Shown: one piece after another, positions 1-9,364 of the stretch
How the letters are laid out: each line of letters begins with the position of its first letter
Position numbering within the stretch: position 1 is the first letter of the stretch
NCBI GenBank assembly: GCA_947374865.1
Contig: CANCDR010000003.1
Coordinates: forward strand, 183,643-247,642
Direction: 5' to 3'
Source: Oxalobacteraceae bacterium
GTDB lineage: Bacteria > Pseudomonadota > Gammaproteobacteria > Burkholderiales > Burkholderiaceae_D
DNA length: 64,000 nt
Program-made: the position numbers and the translations under genes
The notes under the pieces: model-generated
Told to the model about the DNA's origin: nothing
Seen by the model: only the letters and a program-made list of their open reading frames with translations
Databases searched by the model: none

Positions 1-1
1 C

Positions 2-1087
2 GTTGAAGGCATTCAAAAACTCGATCTTGATTTGGCAGTCCGTCAGGATAAATACAGCGACGTCGGTTCAACGCATAATCCAAAAATTGGTGTGAACTGG
101 TCGCCGGTTAAAGGCTTTACCGCCCATGCCAGCTACGGCACATCATTCCGTGCACCTGGCTTGACACAGATCCGCGGATTTTCGAACGGCGGCAAGGGCG
201 GCATCTATGTGCAGAACTATTCAGATCCGACGATCGGTGGCGCATTGCGCGTCGGCGTGGCTTTGTCGGGTGCAAACCTCGACCTGACACCAGAAACAGC
301 CAAGACAAAATCGATCGGCTTTGATTGGGAACCAGCGATTGGCAATCGCACCAAGCTGAGTCTGAACTTCTTTGATATCCAGTACGATAATCAAGTCTCC
401 GGCTTTCTGTCTGACCTGACCGTGCTGAATAAAGAATCGCAGTTTGACGGCACCGGCATCATTCAGCGTAATCCACCTGCCGCTCTGGTCGCATCTCTGC
501 TGGCGAATTACACCGTGTCGGGCGTCCCACCTGCAACCTGGACGCTGTTCGTTGACGGCCGTAGTAAAAACCTGGGCAAATCGGTATCGCAAGGTTTTGA
601 CTTCGCTGCCAGCACACGTTTCCCAACAGCGAGCTACGGTAATTTTGGCGTTGGTGTGAGCGGTACAGTATTTACCAAGTACACCGCTGCTATCACCGCT
701 GCTGCACCGATGATCGACCAGCTTAATACCATCTACAATCCAATGAAATTCAAGGCGCGCTTTAGCGGCACATGGAGCTATGGTCCATGGTTTGCAAATG
801 CCTTCGTCAATTACATTAACGGCTACGACAATAATCTGACGAATCCAGTTCAGTCGGTCAAGAGCTACTATGGCATCGACGGTCGTATTTCTTATGATCT
901 GGGTGCGAACAATGGTTCCCCTTGGCTCAAGGACGCCACAGTCGCATTGGGCGTCGTGAATCTGTTAGATAAAACGCCACCATTCGTCAACATTGCGCAG
1001 TCCAATAACGGCGGCGGTGGATTTGATCCAACCCAAGTCAACCCGGTCGGACGCATTGTTTCGCTGAGTCTGAACAAGAAGTTCTAA
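2..1087 (+). CDS. TonB-dependent receptor, C-terminal part (5' end outside window)
   Basis: The frame is open from the window edge, so this is the C-terminal ~360 residues of an outer-membrane TonB-dependent receptor that imports a large substrate using TonB energy. The text is typical beta-barrel: YSDVGSTHNPKIGVNW, then GTSFRAPGL, then a C-terminal strand ending in an aromatic residue (VSLSLNKKF). It resembles the complete receptor at 26721-29576 (YSDVGGTTNPKIGANW, GTSFRAPSL, VVSLSVTKGF), so the two are paralogues. The P450 gene follows 107 bp downstream after a stem-loop. The plug domain and signal peptide are not visible. Confidence 0.93.
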   Translation, partial: VEGIQKLDLDLAVRQDKYSDVGSTHNPKIGVNWSPVKGFTAHASYGTSFRAPGLTQIRGFSNGGKGGIYVQNYSDPTIGGALRVGVALSGANLDLTPETAKTKSIGFDWEPAIGNRTKLSLNFFDIQYDNQVSGFLSDLTVLNKESQFDGTGIIQRNPPAALVASLLANYTVSGVPPATWTLFVDGRSKNLGKSVSQGFDFAASTRFPTASYGNFGVGVSGTVFTKYTAAITAAAPMIDQLNTIYNPMKFKARFSGTWSYGPWFANAFVNYINGYDNNLTNPVQSVKSYYGIDGRISYDLGANNGSPWLKDATVALGVVNLLDKTPPFVNIAQSNNGGGGFDPTQVNPVGRIVSLSLNKKF

Positions 1088-1097
1088 GCATACGATT

Positions 1098-1132
1098 TCT
1101 GGCGCTGCGATGATTTTTATCGTGGCGCCAGA
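1098..1132 (+). terminator. Stem-loop after the TonB receptor gene
   Basis: An 8-bp perfect stem (TCTGGCGC at 1098-1105, GCGCCAGA at 1125-1132) lies 11 bp after the receptor stop, with a smaller CGAT/ATCG pairing inside. A T-rich stretch comes only later (about 1144-1149), so intrinsic termination is plausible but not certain. Confidence 0.45.
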
Positions 1133-1194
1133 GTCATTGCGTTGTTTTTACCAGTCGTCCATTCTGGGATTTATGCCAAAAAGTGAAGTGAATT

Positions 1195-2412
1195 ATGGAT
1201 ACCAACGCGCCAATCCCGGAAGATTACAATCCTCTGGTCAAAGAAGAATTCGATACCGCGCACAAGGAATATGCGCGTCTGCGGGGTCAATGTCCGGTCG
1301 CGCATAGCGATGCCTATGGTGGCTTTTGGGCGCTCACCAAATATGAAGACGTGCAGAAGGTTTTTTCTGCGCCCGAGACCTTCATCACTTCTGTACAAAA
1401 CGTTGTTCCCAAGGTCGCCTTTTCTGGCCGCCGCCCGCCATTGCATTTTGATCCCCCCGAGCACACGCCGTATCGCGCTGCGCTCAATCCGCTTTTGTCG
1501 GATGAAAAAATCAGTCGGCTGGCTCCCGCCATCCGCCAATGTATTCGCAATGAATTACTGCCACTGTTGGCTCGCGGTGAGGGCGATGTCTGTGGTGAAT
1601 TTGCCAGCCTGTTTCAGGTAAAAGTCTTTAGTCTGTGGATGAATTTGCCCCCCGACCTGGAGGCGCAGCTGGCTGAAGCTGGTCCGGCATTTGTCAAAGC
1701 CGTGGAATCTGCGCAAAGTGACTTGATGAAGTCCACCAGTCTGGTGTTGTATGACATGGCGCGCGCTCTGGTCGCCCTGCGAAAAGCCACGCCAATGGAT
1801 CCGGAAAATGATCCGGTCAGTGCCTTTCTAGCCACACGCACCAACGGCGAACCGCTGCCCGAAGAGATGGTCGTCGGCGCCATCCGACAGGTGCTGGTGG
1901 TCGGGATTGTCGCGCCCATGATCTTGATGGGGAATATGGTGATCCATCTGGCGCGCGACAAAGCCCTGCAAAAAACCTTGCGCGATCAACCCGAACGGAT
2001 TCCAGCTGCGCTGGAAGAATTCCTGCGGCTCTACACGCCTTATCGTGGCTTTGCGCGGACCGCCAAACACGATGTGGAGATTGGCGGACGAAGTATCAAA
2101 AAAGATGAAGCGATCGCCCTGATCATGGCTTCGGCCAATCGGGACGAAGATGTGTTTCCTGATCCGGATACCTTCATCTTTGACCGGCCTAATATTAAAG
2201 AGCATCTGGCCTTTGGTCGCGGTCCGCACTACTGCGCCGGCACCAATCTGGCCCGTCAGGAACTGCAGATTGCGCTCGATGAGTTACTCAAAAATACGCG
2301 TGACTTTGAGATCGCTGGCGAGATCCTGATGAGTCCCTTTCCAGAGCTGGGTCCCTGGTACGTTCCGGTCAAGTTTGCGCTGCCTGTTGGATATGGGGAT
2401 TCATCAGCGTGA
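1195..2412 (+). CDS. Cytochrome P450
   Basis: Soluble bacterial P450 monooxygenase, 405 aa, the usual length. It has the N-terminal CPVAHSDAYGGFW segment, the C-helix HFDPPEHTPYR, the K-helix ExxR (E275-R278), and the heme loop FGRGPHYCAG with axial ligand C347. The I-helix is odd: where most P450s have (A/G)Gx(D/E)T(T/S), this one reads V236-G-I-V-A-P241, so both the acidic residue and the threonine of the proton relay are missing. No ferredoxin or reductase gene is adjacent. The stop overlaps the start of the following MFS gene by 4 bp, so the two are probably co-translated. Substrate is unknown; context suggests oxidation of the compound imported by this region. Confidence 0.95.
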   Translation: MDTNAPIPEDYNPLVKEEFDTAHKEYARLRGQCPVAHSDAYGGFWALTKYEDVQKVFSAPETFITSVQNVVPKVAFSGRRPPLHFDPPEHTPYRAALNPLLSDEKISRLAPAIRQCIRNELLPLLARGEGDVCGEFASLFQVKVFSLWMNLPPDLEAQLAEAGPAFVKAVESAQSDLMKSTSLVLYDMARALVALRKATPMDPENDPVSAFLATRTNGEPLPEEMVVGAIRQVLVVGIVAPMILMGNMVIHLARDKALQKTLRDQPERIPAALEEFLRLYTPYRGFARTAKHDVEIGGRSIKKDEAIALIMASANRDEDVFPDPDTFIFDRPNIKEHLAFGRGPHYCAGTNLARQELQIALDELLKNTRDFEIAGEILMSPFPELGPWYVPVKFALPVGYGDSSA

Positions 2413-3704
2413 CGATGACAAGCACTGCGACAGCGACCGCCGTCCCCGCGGCCATCCATAAAATCCGCCTGCGGATCATCGTCCCCTTCGTTCTGCTATT
2501 GATCATCAGTTCGCTCGATCGGGCCAATTTAAGCTTTGCGGCACTGCAGATGAATGCCGAACTTGGCCTCTCGCCCAAAGCCTATGGCCTGATCGTGAGT
2601 GCATTTTTTATCGGCTATCTGGCGTTTCAGTTTCCCAGTATGGCGATCCTGCACAAGATCGGCGCACGCAAATGGATCGTCGGCTCGGTGCTGATGTGGG
2701 GCGTCGCTGCGACGGCCATGGTGTTTGTGCAGAGCGCAGAATCGCTGTTTGCCCTGCGTTGTTTGCTCGGACTGGCAGAAGCAGGCTTTGCGCCCGGCGT
2801 GGTGTATTTATGCAGCCGCTGGATGCCCAAACGCTACCGGGCAGCGGCGATCGCCCTGACGATGCTGGCAGTTCCCGTGTCGGTGATTTTTGGTGGGCCG
2901 TTTTCCGGCTGGCTGATGTCGCTGGCTAATCCGCTCGGTCTCGCAGGCTGGCGCTGGATGTTTTTGATGGAAGGTGTGCTAACGCTCTTGTTCGCCATCT
3001 TTGCCCTGAAAATTTTTGTCAATAGCCCGGCCGATGCGCACTGGCTTTCGGCGCAGGAAAAAATCTGGCTGCAAGAGCAGATCGATGCAGATGATGCGAC
3101 GAGCGCCGCGGCCGGCATCACGGCCACGACAAACGTGTTCCTCAGCCCGCGTTTGTGGGCGGCGGCCGGCGTCTGGTTCGTGCTCATCGCGAGTGCGTAT
3201 GGCATCCTGTTCTGGCTGCCGCTAGTAGTCAAACAAATCGCCCATCGATCGGTGCTGGAGACCAGCGTGATCAGCGCGCTGCCCTGGGTCGGTATTGGTC
3301 TGGGGATGTATTTGAATGCAAAACATTCCGATAAAACGCAGGAGCGCTTCTGGCATGTAGTACTGCCGGTGCTACTGTGCAGTGCCTGTCTGGCACTGGC
3401 AACGCTGACGAGCAATCATGTGCTAGCGCTAGGATTGCTATTTATTGGTGGACTGGGATTGGGCGGCGCGCAGAGCGTGTTCTGGACCATCCCCACCAAT
3501 TTTTTGAGCAAGGAAGTCGCGGGCAACGGTATTACGGCGATTAATTTTTGTGGCAATCTGGGTGGCCTGTTTGGTCCTTTTGCGATTGGCCATATGCGCG
3601 AAGCGACGGGCTCTTTTGCGATGCCGGTCTATATGATGTCGGCGTTAATGCTGCTGGGAGTAGGGCTGATGATGATGGTCAAAGGAAGGAATTCTTCACT
3701 ATGA
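2409..3704 (+). CDS. MFS transporter, anion:cation symporter type
   Basis: 431-residue major facilitator with about 12 membrane segments. The DRANLSFA motif at the end of TM1 and the length point to the ACS family, which carries organic acids such as phthalate, galactonate or hydroxyphenylacetate. The GTG start at 2409 overlaps the P450 stop and has GGGGA 9 bp upstream; an in-frame ATG at 2415 is an alternative. The stop overlaps the next gene by 4 bp (ATGA at 3701). It probably imports an acid released by the secreted esterases of this region. Confidence 0.92.
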   Translation: MTMTSTATATAVPAAIHKIRLRIIVPFVLLLIISSLDRANLSFAALQMNAELGLSPKAYGLIVSAFFIGYLAFQFPSMAILHKIGARKWIVGSVLMWGVAATAMVFVQSAESLFALRCLLGLAEAGFAPGVVYLCSRWMPKRYRAAAIALTMLAVPVSVIFGGPFSGWLMSLANPLGLAGWRWMFLMEGVLTLLFAIFALKIFVNSPADAHWLSAQEKIWLQEQIDADDATSAAAGITATTNVFLSPRLWAAAGVWFVLIASAYGILFWLPLVVKQIAHRSVLETSVISALPWVGIGLGMYLNAKHSDKTQERFWHVVLPVLLCSACLALATLTSNHVLALGLLFIGGLGLGGAQSVFWTIPTNFLSKEVAGNGITAINFCGNLGGLFGPFAIGHMREATGSFAMPVYMMSALMLLGVGLMMMVKGRNSSL

Positions 3705-5365
3705 AGACGCAAATAAACAAGACACAAACCCGCGCGCAAGCTCGGCCAAAATTGTCTACGTCGGTGTGGCAGCTGTTACTCATGATCGGACTGCTCACCG
3801 CGGCGGCTTCACCCCCTATGCTTTCAGTCGTCCAAGCGGCAGAAAAATCTTCCAGTAAAAAATCGACCGCTAAAAAAACCGCTACTGAACCGGCACAGGC
3901 TGATCCTGCCTATCCTGCCGATCAAGCCAATCCCGGTAACAAGAACGACCCCTGGTGGTCACCCAACGATGGCCGCGAATTTCCACGCGAGCAGATCGCC
4001 CTTAATCCCAACGGTGCACTGACCACGCTCAATGTCGCCGGTCCGACTGATACCCGCGGCCATGCCTTCTTTACGCCATTGGGAAAAAACGGCCGCGCCT
4101 GCATTACCTGTCATCAGCCTTCCGACAACATGAGCTTGTCGGTCAATACCATCAAGGATCGCTGGGCTGCGCTGGCTGAAAAAGATCCCTTGTTTGCGGC
4201 TGCTGATGGGGCAAACTGTCCGCATCTGCCGATGGCACAGGCATCTTCGCATTCGCTATTGCTTGATCGTGGCCTGTTCCGTATTGCCTTGCCGTGGCCC
4301 CCCCAGTCTGCCAGTGGCGAGAAGATCAAGCCGGAATTTTCCATCGAAGTGGTACGCGATCCTACCGGCTGTAATCAAAGCGCCGTGTATGGACTCAAGG
4401 GTAAGGAAAAAAGTATCTCTGTTTATCGGCGTCCACGGCCGGTCGCTAACCTGAAGTACATCATGGCGGTCGGCTATGCATTTGATCCCAAGAGTGGCCT
4501 GCCACTGCAACGCGATAAGGAAACCGGCGAGTACGTGAGCGAGGCGCTGATGGCCGATTCGCGCGCCTTGACCTTGAAAGCACAGGCCGTCGATGCGATC
4601 AAGGTCCATCTCCAACGGCATGGCAATCCGTCACCTGCCCAGGTAAAGCAAATCGTTGAATTTGAATCGCAGATTTATTCAGCGCAAAGCCATGACGTCT
4701 GGGGCCGTAGTCTGGCCGATGCTGGCGCCAAGGGTGGGCCGGAGGCCATGGTGCACGCGAAACCTGGCATCCTGCAAACAGCGGTCAAGCCGACCTGGCA
4801 AGAATTTCAGTCCTGGAAAGACGCCACCAAACAAAAGTCGGATTACACCGATGAGCAGCAAAAATTCCGTGAATCGGTCGCCCGCGGTGCGGCACTGTTC
4901 ACCGCCAAGAATTTTCTCATCAAGGGAACCGCTGGCATTAATTCGATGGGCTTTGGAGACCCCTTGCGTAATTCCTGCGCGATGTGTCACAACATGGTCG
5001 GCAGCGGCATCGATATTGCACCTGGTCGAATCGATCTGGGTACGACGAATGAGCCTTTTGCCAAACCTTCGCCTGAACTACCGCTGTTCAAACTGACCTG
5101 TAATGATCACGCCAAGCCGCATCCATTTTTAGGCAAGGTGGTCTACACACAGGATCCGGGTTACGCCATGACGACCGGTCGCTGTGAAGACATCGGCAAG
5201 ATATCCACTCAGGCCATGCGCGGCTTATCCGGCAGGGCGCCTTATTTTGCCAATGGCTCGGCGGCGACGCTGCGTGAAATCGTCGAAATTTATGATCGTC
5301 GCTACAACATCAAATACACCGAACAGGAAATCCAAGACCTGGTGAATTTGATGCAAGCACTTTAA
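3701..5365 (+). CDS. Periplasmic di-heme cytochrome c, CCP/MauG-like
   Basis: 554 aa with a signal segment (residues about 20-47) followed by a Lys/Ser-rich linker. Two heme c sites are visible: CITCH (C134, C137, H138) and CAMCH (C426, C429, H430). Near the C-terminus GRAPYFANGSAATLREI is the signature seen in di-heme cytochrome c peroxidase/MauG relatives. The spacing of the hemes is far wider than in a minimal CCP, with a large unassigned insert between them. It is translationally coupled to the MFS gene upstream (ATGA) and followed 15 bp later by an OmpA-like gene. It probably passes electrons in the periplasm during substrate oxidation; the reaction is not determined by sequence. Confidence 0.85.
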   Translation: MKTQINKTQTRAQARPKLSTSVWQLLLMIGLLTAAASPPMLSVVQAAEKSSSKKSTAKKTATEPAQADPAYPADQANPGNKNDPWWSPNDGREFPREQIALNPNGALTTLNVAGPTDTRGHAFFTPLGKNGRACITCHQPSDNMSLSVNTIKDRWAALAEKDPLFAAADGANCPHLPMAQASSHSLLLDRGLFRIALPWPPQSASGEKIKPEFSIEVVRDPTGCNQSAVYGLKGKEKSISVYRRPRPVANLKYIMAVGYAFDPKSGLPLQRDKETGEYVSEALMADSRALTLKAQAVDAIKVHLQRHGNPSPAQVKQIVEFESQIYSAQSHDVWGRSLADAGAKGGPEAMVHAKPGILQTAVKPTWQEFQSWKDATKQKSDYTDEQQKFRESVARGAALFTAKNFLIKGTAGINSMGFGDPLRNSCAMCHNMVGSGIDIAPGRIDLGTTNEPFAKPSPELPLFKLTCNDHAKPHPFLGKVVYTQDPGYAMTTGRCEDIGKISTQAMRGLSGRAPYFANGSAATLREIVEIYDRRYNIKYTEQEIQDLVNLMQAL

Positions 5366-5380
5366 TTTCAGGAATTAGCC

Positions 5381-6184
5381 ATGTCGATTGTTCATTTTTT
5401 TCTGTTGCCAGGTTTGCTGTTGGGAGGCGCGGTGGTGGCTGCAGAATCCAGCGATCATCCTGCACCCGGCAGCCAAGCCAGTTTTGTGAGCTGCCCGATT
5501 TATCGCGATACCGATGCCGGCCGAAAATCGGGCTGCTGGATCGCCACCGACGGCGCTACCGGCCAGCGCTACGACGTCAGCGATAGTCCGGCCAAGCCTT
5601 GGGTGGGCCGACAAATTCTGGTCGAAGGGGTCGTGTCCGGTGGGCCTGATATTTGCGGCGGCGTCGCGCTTAATCCGGTGCGGGTAGCCATCCTGCCAGA
5701 GACCTGTCCGGAAGCGATTATCCCGGCCGAGGGCTACCCGAGTAAGCCATCGGTCATGCCCAAAGACGTCATGATGCCGATCGGTTTTGCAAGACCGGTG
5801 CCGGTGGGACCCTTTAGCAAACAGACCTATCAGATTTATTTTGATTTGGGTGAAGACCGGCTGACCTATCAAAGCGTTGAAACGACGCTCGATCGCGCCA
5901 TGCTGTACGCCGTGGCCAGTCATGCCCGCTTACGGGTGACGGGTTATGCCGATGGCAGAGGCATCGTCGTCTCAGGCCGGCGGCTCAAAGAGAGCAAACG
6001 ATTAGCCAAGGCGCGCGCTGACATGGTTAAGCGGGCCTTGGTCGGTCTGGGTGTGCCCAGCAAAGCCATCAAGCTGTCCTGGAACCTGGACCCGGCACCT
6101 GTGCCCAGCCAGACCGGCATGCTCAATCCTTCCAAACGGCGGGTGACGATTGAACTCGAACCGGCAGCCACAGCAGGTCAATAA
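5381..6184 (+). CDS. Exported OmpA-domain-like protein
   Basis: 267 aa with an N-terminal signal (first ~22 residues, ending VVAAES). The N-terminal half has conserved cysteines (FVSCPIYRD, GCWIATD, PDICGGV, ETCPEA) and looks like a small domain of unknown role. The C-terminal half (about 145-262) resembles an OmpA/MotB peptidoglycan-associated domain: QIYFDLGEDRLTY, then RVTGYADGRG, then a K/R-rich helix and RRVTIELEP. It lies 15 bp after the cytochrome c gene with AGGA ahead of the ATG. It may anchor or organise the periplasmic oxidation system; this is inference from position. Confidence 0.7.
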   Translation: MSIVHFFLLPGLLLGGAVVAAESSDHPAPGSQASFVSCPIYRDTDAGRKSGCWIATDGATGQRYDVSDSPAKPWVGRQILVEGVVSGGPDICGGVALNPVRVAILPETCPEAIIPAEGYPSKPSVMPKDVMMPIGFARPVPVGPFSKQTYQIYFDLGEDRLTYQSVETTLDRAMLYAVASHARLRVTGYADGRGIVVSGRRLKESKRLAKARADMVKRALVGLGVPSKAIKLSWNLDPAPVPSQTGMLNPSKRRVTIELEPAATAGQ

Positions 6185-6290
6185 AATTGTGACAATAAAT
6201 GTATGCAGATTATTCGCGTAGAAATTGCCTTTGATATTGCGCTTACCAGGTTATCCACTTGAAGTATTGTTAAAACCAGAAAGAAAAATC

Positions 6291-7412
6291 ATGACATCCT
6301 CTCTTGATCATTTTGATTCCCATCAGGCCGCCACTGTGACGCTGACATCCAAGCGCAGCAAACTCGCCGCTTTAGTTCTTTCACTGGGCGCTGTCTGTAC
6401 TCTGCCAACAACGTTTGCGCAGACTGCCGCCCCTGCAGCGTCCACAGCAGGCACGCCGCGTGCACCGGAGGCACAGTACCCGCTTGCACCACCGCCGCCT
6501 TACGTGACACCAGAAACCCCACAAGGCTCAGGTCGCTATCCTGCGATCATGGAAGCCGATGTGGGACTGGTCACGCACACCATCTACCGGCCGGCCAATT
6601 TGCAAACTGCCGGCATGGAAAAATTACCCATCGTCGCGTGGGGTAATGGCGCCTGTCTGAATGTCGGTAATCGTTTCCGTTATTTTTTGAGTGAGATCGC
6701 CTCGCACGGTTACCTGGCCATCGCCATCGGACCGATCGGGCCCAACGTAGCAGAAGGTTCGTCACTCAGTGATGGCCTGCGCGGCAATCCTGCACCGAAA
6801 TCACCGGCTGCACTACTCAAAGGTCAATTGACGCCGGGCGGCGCGATTCCCGCTGATACCACGGCGCTTCAACTGATCGATGCAATCGATTGGGCGATCG
6901 CCGAAAACAGCCGCCCCGGCAGCAAATATCAGGGAAAACTCGACACGACAAAAATTGCCGTGATGGGGCAATCCTGCGGTGGCTTGCAAGCCATCGATGC
7001 AGCGCATGATCCACGCGTGACCACGCTTGGGGTCTGGAACAGCGGGGCCTTCGACAATGCCGACCGGACTTGGGAAATCGCTGCGGCGCGCGCACCCAAA
7101 GAAAGTTTAAAAACCTTACATGGCTCGGCCATCTACATCACCGGCGCGCCGACGGACGTGGCTTTTAAAAATGCCGAAGACGACGTCTCCCGCATCGATG
7201 GTATCCCGGTCTTCCATGCCTGGCGTGAGCTGACGGGTCACTCTGGTACGTATCGTGAGCCGAACGGCGGTGCATTTGGTCAGGTCGGTGCCGCCTGGTT
7301 ACAGTGGCAGCTTAAAGGCGATCAACAAGCCGCACGCATGTTTATCGGCGCGGATTGCGGCCTGTGTACAAAACCGGAATGGCATGTCAACACCAAGAAA
7401 ATCAATCTCTAA
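6291..7412 (+). CDS. Secreted alpha/beta hydrolase
   Basis: 373 aa from the ATG at 6291, chosen because AGAAAGA precedes it and a signal peptide follows (cleavage near TTFAQT); an upstream in-frame start at 6225 is less likely. The nucleophile elbow is GQSCGG with S228. HGYLAIAIGPIG and GAPTDVAFKNAEDD (candidate Asp region) and GHSGTY (candidate His) complete an alpha/beta-hydrolase pattern close to dienelactone hydrolase and cutinase-like esterases. It lies in tandem with a second secreted hydrolase 17 bp downstream. Likely role is periplasmic or extracellular ester cleavage. Confidence 0.82.
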   Translation: MTSSLDHFDSHQAATVTLTSKRSKLAALVLSLGAVCTLPTTFAQTAAPAASTAGTPRAPEAQYPLAPPPPYVTPETPQGSGRYPAIMEADVGLVTHTIYRPANLQTAGMEKLPIVAWGNGACLNVGNRFRYFLSEIASHGYLAIAIGPIGPNVAEGSSLSDGLRGNPAPKSPAALLKGQLTPGGAIPADTTALQLIDAIDWAIAENSRPGSKYQGKLDTTKIAVMGQSCGGLQAIDAAHDPRVTTLGVWNSGAFDNADRTWEIAAARAPKESLKTLHGSAIYITGAPTDVAFKNAEDDVSRIDGIPVFHAWRELTGHSGTYREPNGGAFGQVGAAWLQWQLKGDQQAARMFIGADCGLCTKPEWHVNTKKINL

Positions 7413-7429
7413 GTACAAGCTAAGAAGCC

Positions 7430-9265
7430 ATGAAAATTAATCGTATCGCTCTATTGCATTTTGTTTTTGCGCTCATCACGCTGACCGGTTTATCGCTCAG
7501 CGCGGTGGCAGCAGCGCCAGCGGTCGGGGTCGGTTTTGGTCAGCCGCTGCCCGCAGCGAAAAACGATACTGTACTCAATTCCCTCTACATCGCCATGCCC
7601 GATGGGACGCGTCTGGCAGCAGACATCTATCGGCCGGCCAAAAACGGTGTGGCTTTGGAGGGGCGCTTTCCGGTAGTGTTACATCACACGGCAGCACGCA
7701 CCCGCCTGGGTGACAACGCAGATCGCTCCGGCACCGGTAAATTTAGTCTGCAGATGATTAATCTGGCCAGCCATGGCTATGTGTACGTGCAAGTAGAACG
7801 TCGCGGTATTTCTGCCTCCTTTGGTGTGCGGCGTGGATATCACGATCGCACCGAAGCACAGGATGCTTTTGACCTGGCGGCCTGGATCGTGCAGCAGCCC
7901 TGGTCGGACGGGAAGATCGGCGCCTACGGCTGTTCCAACACCGGCGACGCGGCGATGCATATGCTGACCAAGCCATCGCCAAACTTGAAGGCGGTCTTTG
8001 CCGGCTGCTTCGCCTGGGACAAATACAGCGGCGGCTACCGCGGCGGTATTTTGGCGAACTGGGGCACTGGTCCGCAGGGCAGTATCGAGATCGATATGAA
8101 GTCAACGCCCGTCGATGGCGATGAAAATAAGGTCTTGCTGCGCCAAGCCGCGGAACAGCATGTTGCCAATACCTTCCTCCTGGATTTGTGGAGCGGCATG
8201 CCGTATCGCGATAATGTGTCGCCCCTGACCAAGAGCGCGTTTTGGGACGAAGGCAGTATCGGCACCTATGTCGATCAGGTACAGGCATCGAAAATTCCGG
8301 TCTATATTCAGGGTGGCTGGAATGATGATTTCCGTACCCAGGGCCTGCTCGCGCTAGCCAATATGAAGCAGCCCGCCAAACTGATCATTGGTCCCTGGGA
8401 TCACTGTGAAAGCGCTAATTTTTCAATGACCGCCGAAGTGTTGCGATTTTTTGACTACTGGCTCAAAGGAATCAAGAACGGCATCATGGACGAACCGGCG
8501 ATTCATTACACGACCGCTAATGCGCCTGCCGGGAACGAATGGCGTTCGGCAGATCGCTGGCCGCTGGTCGCAGCCAAGCCAACGCCGCACTATTTTTCTG
8601 CGCCATCCGGGCTGGCGGCGAATGATCACAAATTCTCCACTAAGGCCGCAAAATCAGGTGCCGCCAGTACCAGCTTCAAGGTCGATTATCAGCCGGTTCT
8701 GTGTGCAAAAGGTGGCCTGGTACTCGGGCCGACTTGTCCGCAAGATGTGAAGGGCTTGACCTTTACCAGTTCGGTGCTCGACGCCGATCTGGAAGTGACC
8801 GGCTTTCCCTTGGTCGATATGTGGGTCTCCTCTACGGCCACGGATGGTCCGCTGTTTGCTTACCTTGAAGATCTCGCGCCTGATAATGGCATTAGCATGA
8901 TCAGCGAAGGACGACTCAGGGCCTCGCTGCGCACATTGAATAAAGCGCCGTATGCCTTGCCGGAAGGGCTTCCTTGGCATGGTTTTTATCAGGCTGATGC
9001 AAAAATGCTGGTCCCGGGCGTGCCGGTGCAGCTGGTGTTCGACATGATGCCGATCTCGTATATTTTTAAAGCCGGCCATCGCTATCGGCTCACCTTTACG
9101 GGGGCTGATCCGCGTGAAAAATTACGCAAAATCGCCGACCCTGCGCCGAGCTGGACGATTTATTATGATGCCAAGCATCCGTCGCATGTGGTCTTGCCGA
9201 TCGTGAGCCCATCCGCTTCGGGGTCGGTGAAAAAATCACCCGCTAAGGCAATGGCGGCTTCATGA
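7430..9265 (+). CDS. Secreted CocE/NonD family hydrolase (X-Pro dipeptidyl-peptidase S15 fold)
   Basis: 611 aa with a signal peptide (about 1-28, ending VAAAPA). The catalytic domain has DGTRLAADIYRP, the nucleophile loop GCSNTGD (S169), GGWNDDF (Asp) and GPWDHCE (His). The C-terminal half is the jelly-roll domain of this family (FPLVDMWVSSTATDG, AGHRYRLTFTGADPR). Relatives hydrolyse esters such as cocaine, or amides. With the hydrolase just upstream it forms a two-enzyme secreted set inside the catabolic operon. Substrate unknown. Confidence 0.9.
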   Translation: MKINRIALLHFVFALITLTGLSLSAVAAAPAVGVGFGQPLPAAKNDTVLNSLYIAMPDGTRLAADIYRPAKNGVALEGRFPVVLHHTAARTRLGDNADRSGTGKFSLQMINLASHGYVYVQVERRGISASFGVRRGYHDRTEAQDAFDLAAWIVQQPWSDGKIGAYGCSNTGDAAMHMLTKPSPNLKAVFAGCFAWDKYSGGYRGGILANWGTGPQGSIEIDMKSTPVDGDENKVLLRQAAEQHVANTFLLDLWSGMPYRDNVSPLTKSAFWDEGSIGTYVDQVQASKIPVYIQGGWNDDFRTQGLLALANMKQPAKLIIGPWDHCESANFSMTAEVLRFFDYWLKGIKNGIMDEPAIHYTTANAPAGNEWRSADRWPLVAAKPTPHYFSAPSGLAANDHKFSTKAAKSGAASTSFKVDYQPVLCAKGGLVLGPTCPQDVKGLTFTSSVLDADLEVTGFPLVDMWVSSTATDGPLFAYLEDLAPDNGISMISEGRLRASLRTLNKAPYALPEGLPWHGFYQADAKMLVPGVPVQLVFDMMPISYIFKAGHRYRLTFTGADPREKLRKIADPAPSWTIYYDAKHPSHVVLPIVSPSASGSVKKSPAKAMAAS

Positions 9266-9306
9266 CGGCAGTGCGGTGTAATTGCATAGTCATTGCGTAG
9301 TTATTA

Positions 9307-9337
9307 CCAAGTCAGCGGTTAGTCAACACTGACTTGG
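9307..9337. promoter_or_regulatory. Perfect 9-bp inverted repeat between the hydrolase and CapA-like genes
   Basis: CCAAGTCAG (9307-9315) and CTGACTTGG (9329-9337) are separated by 13 bp and centred in the 99-bp gap after the CocE-type gene. There is no T-tract, so it may be an operator, an RNA processing hairpin or a weak terminator. Confidence 0.4.
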
Positions 9338-9364
9338 CCGGCTTCACCTACGAAAGAAAGCACG

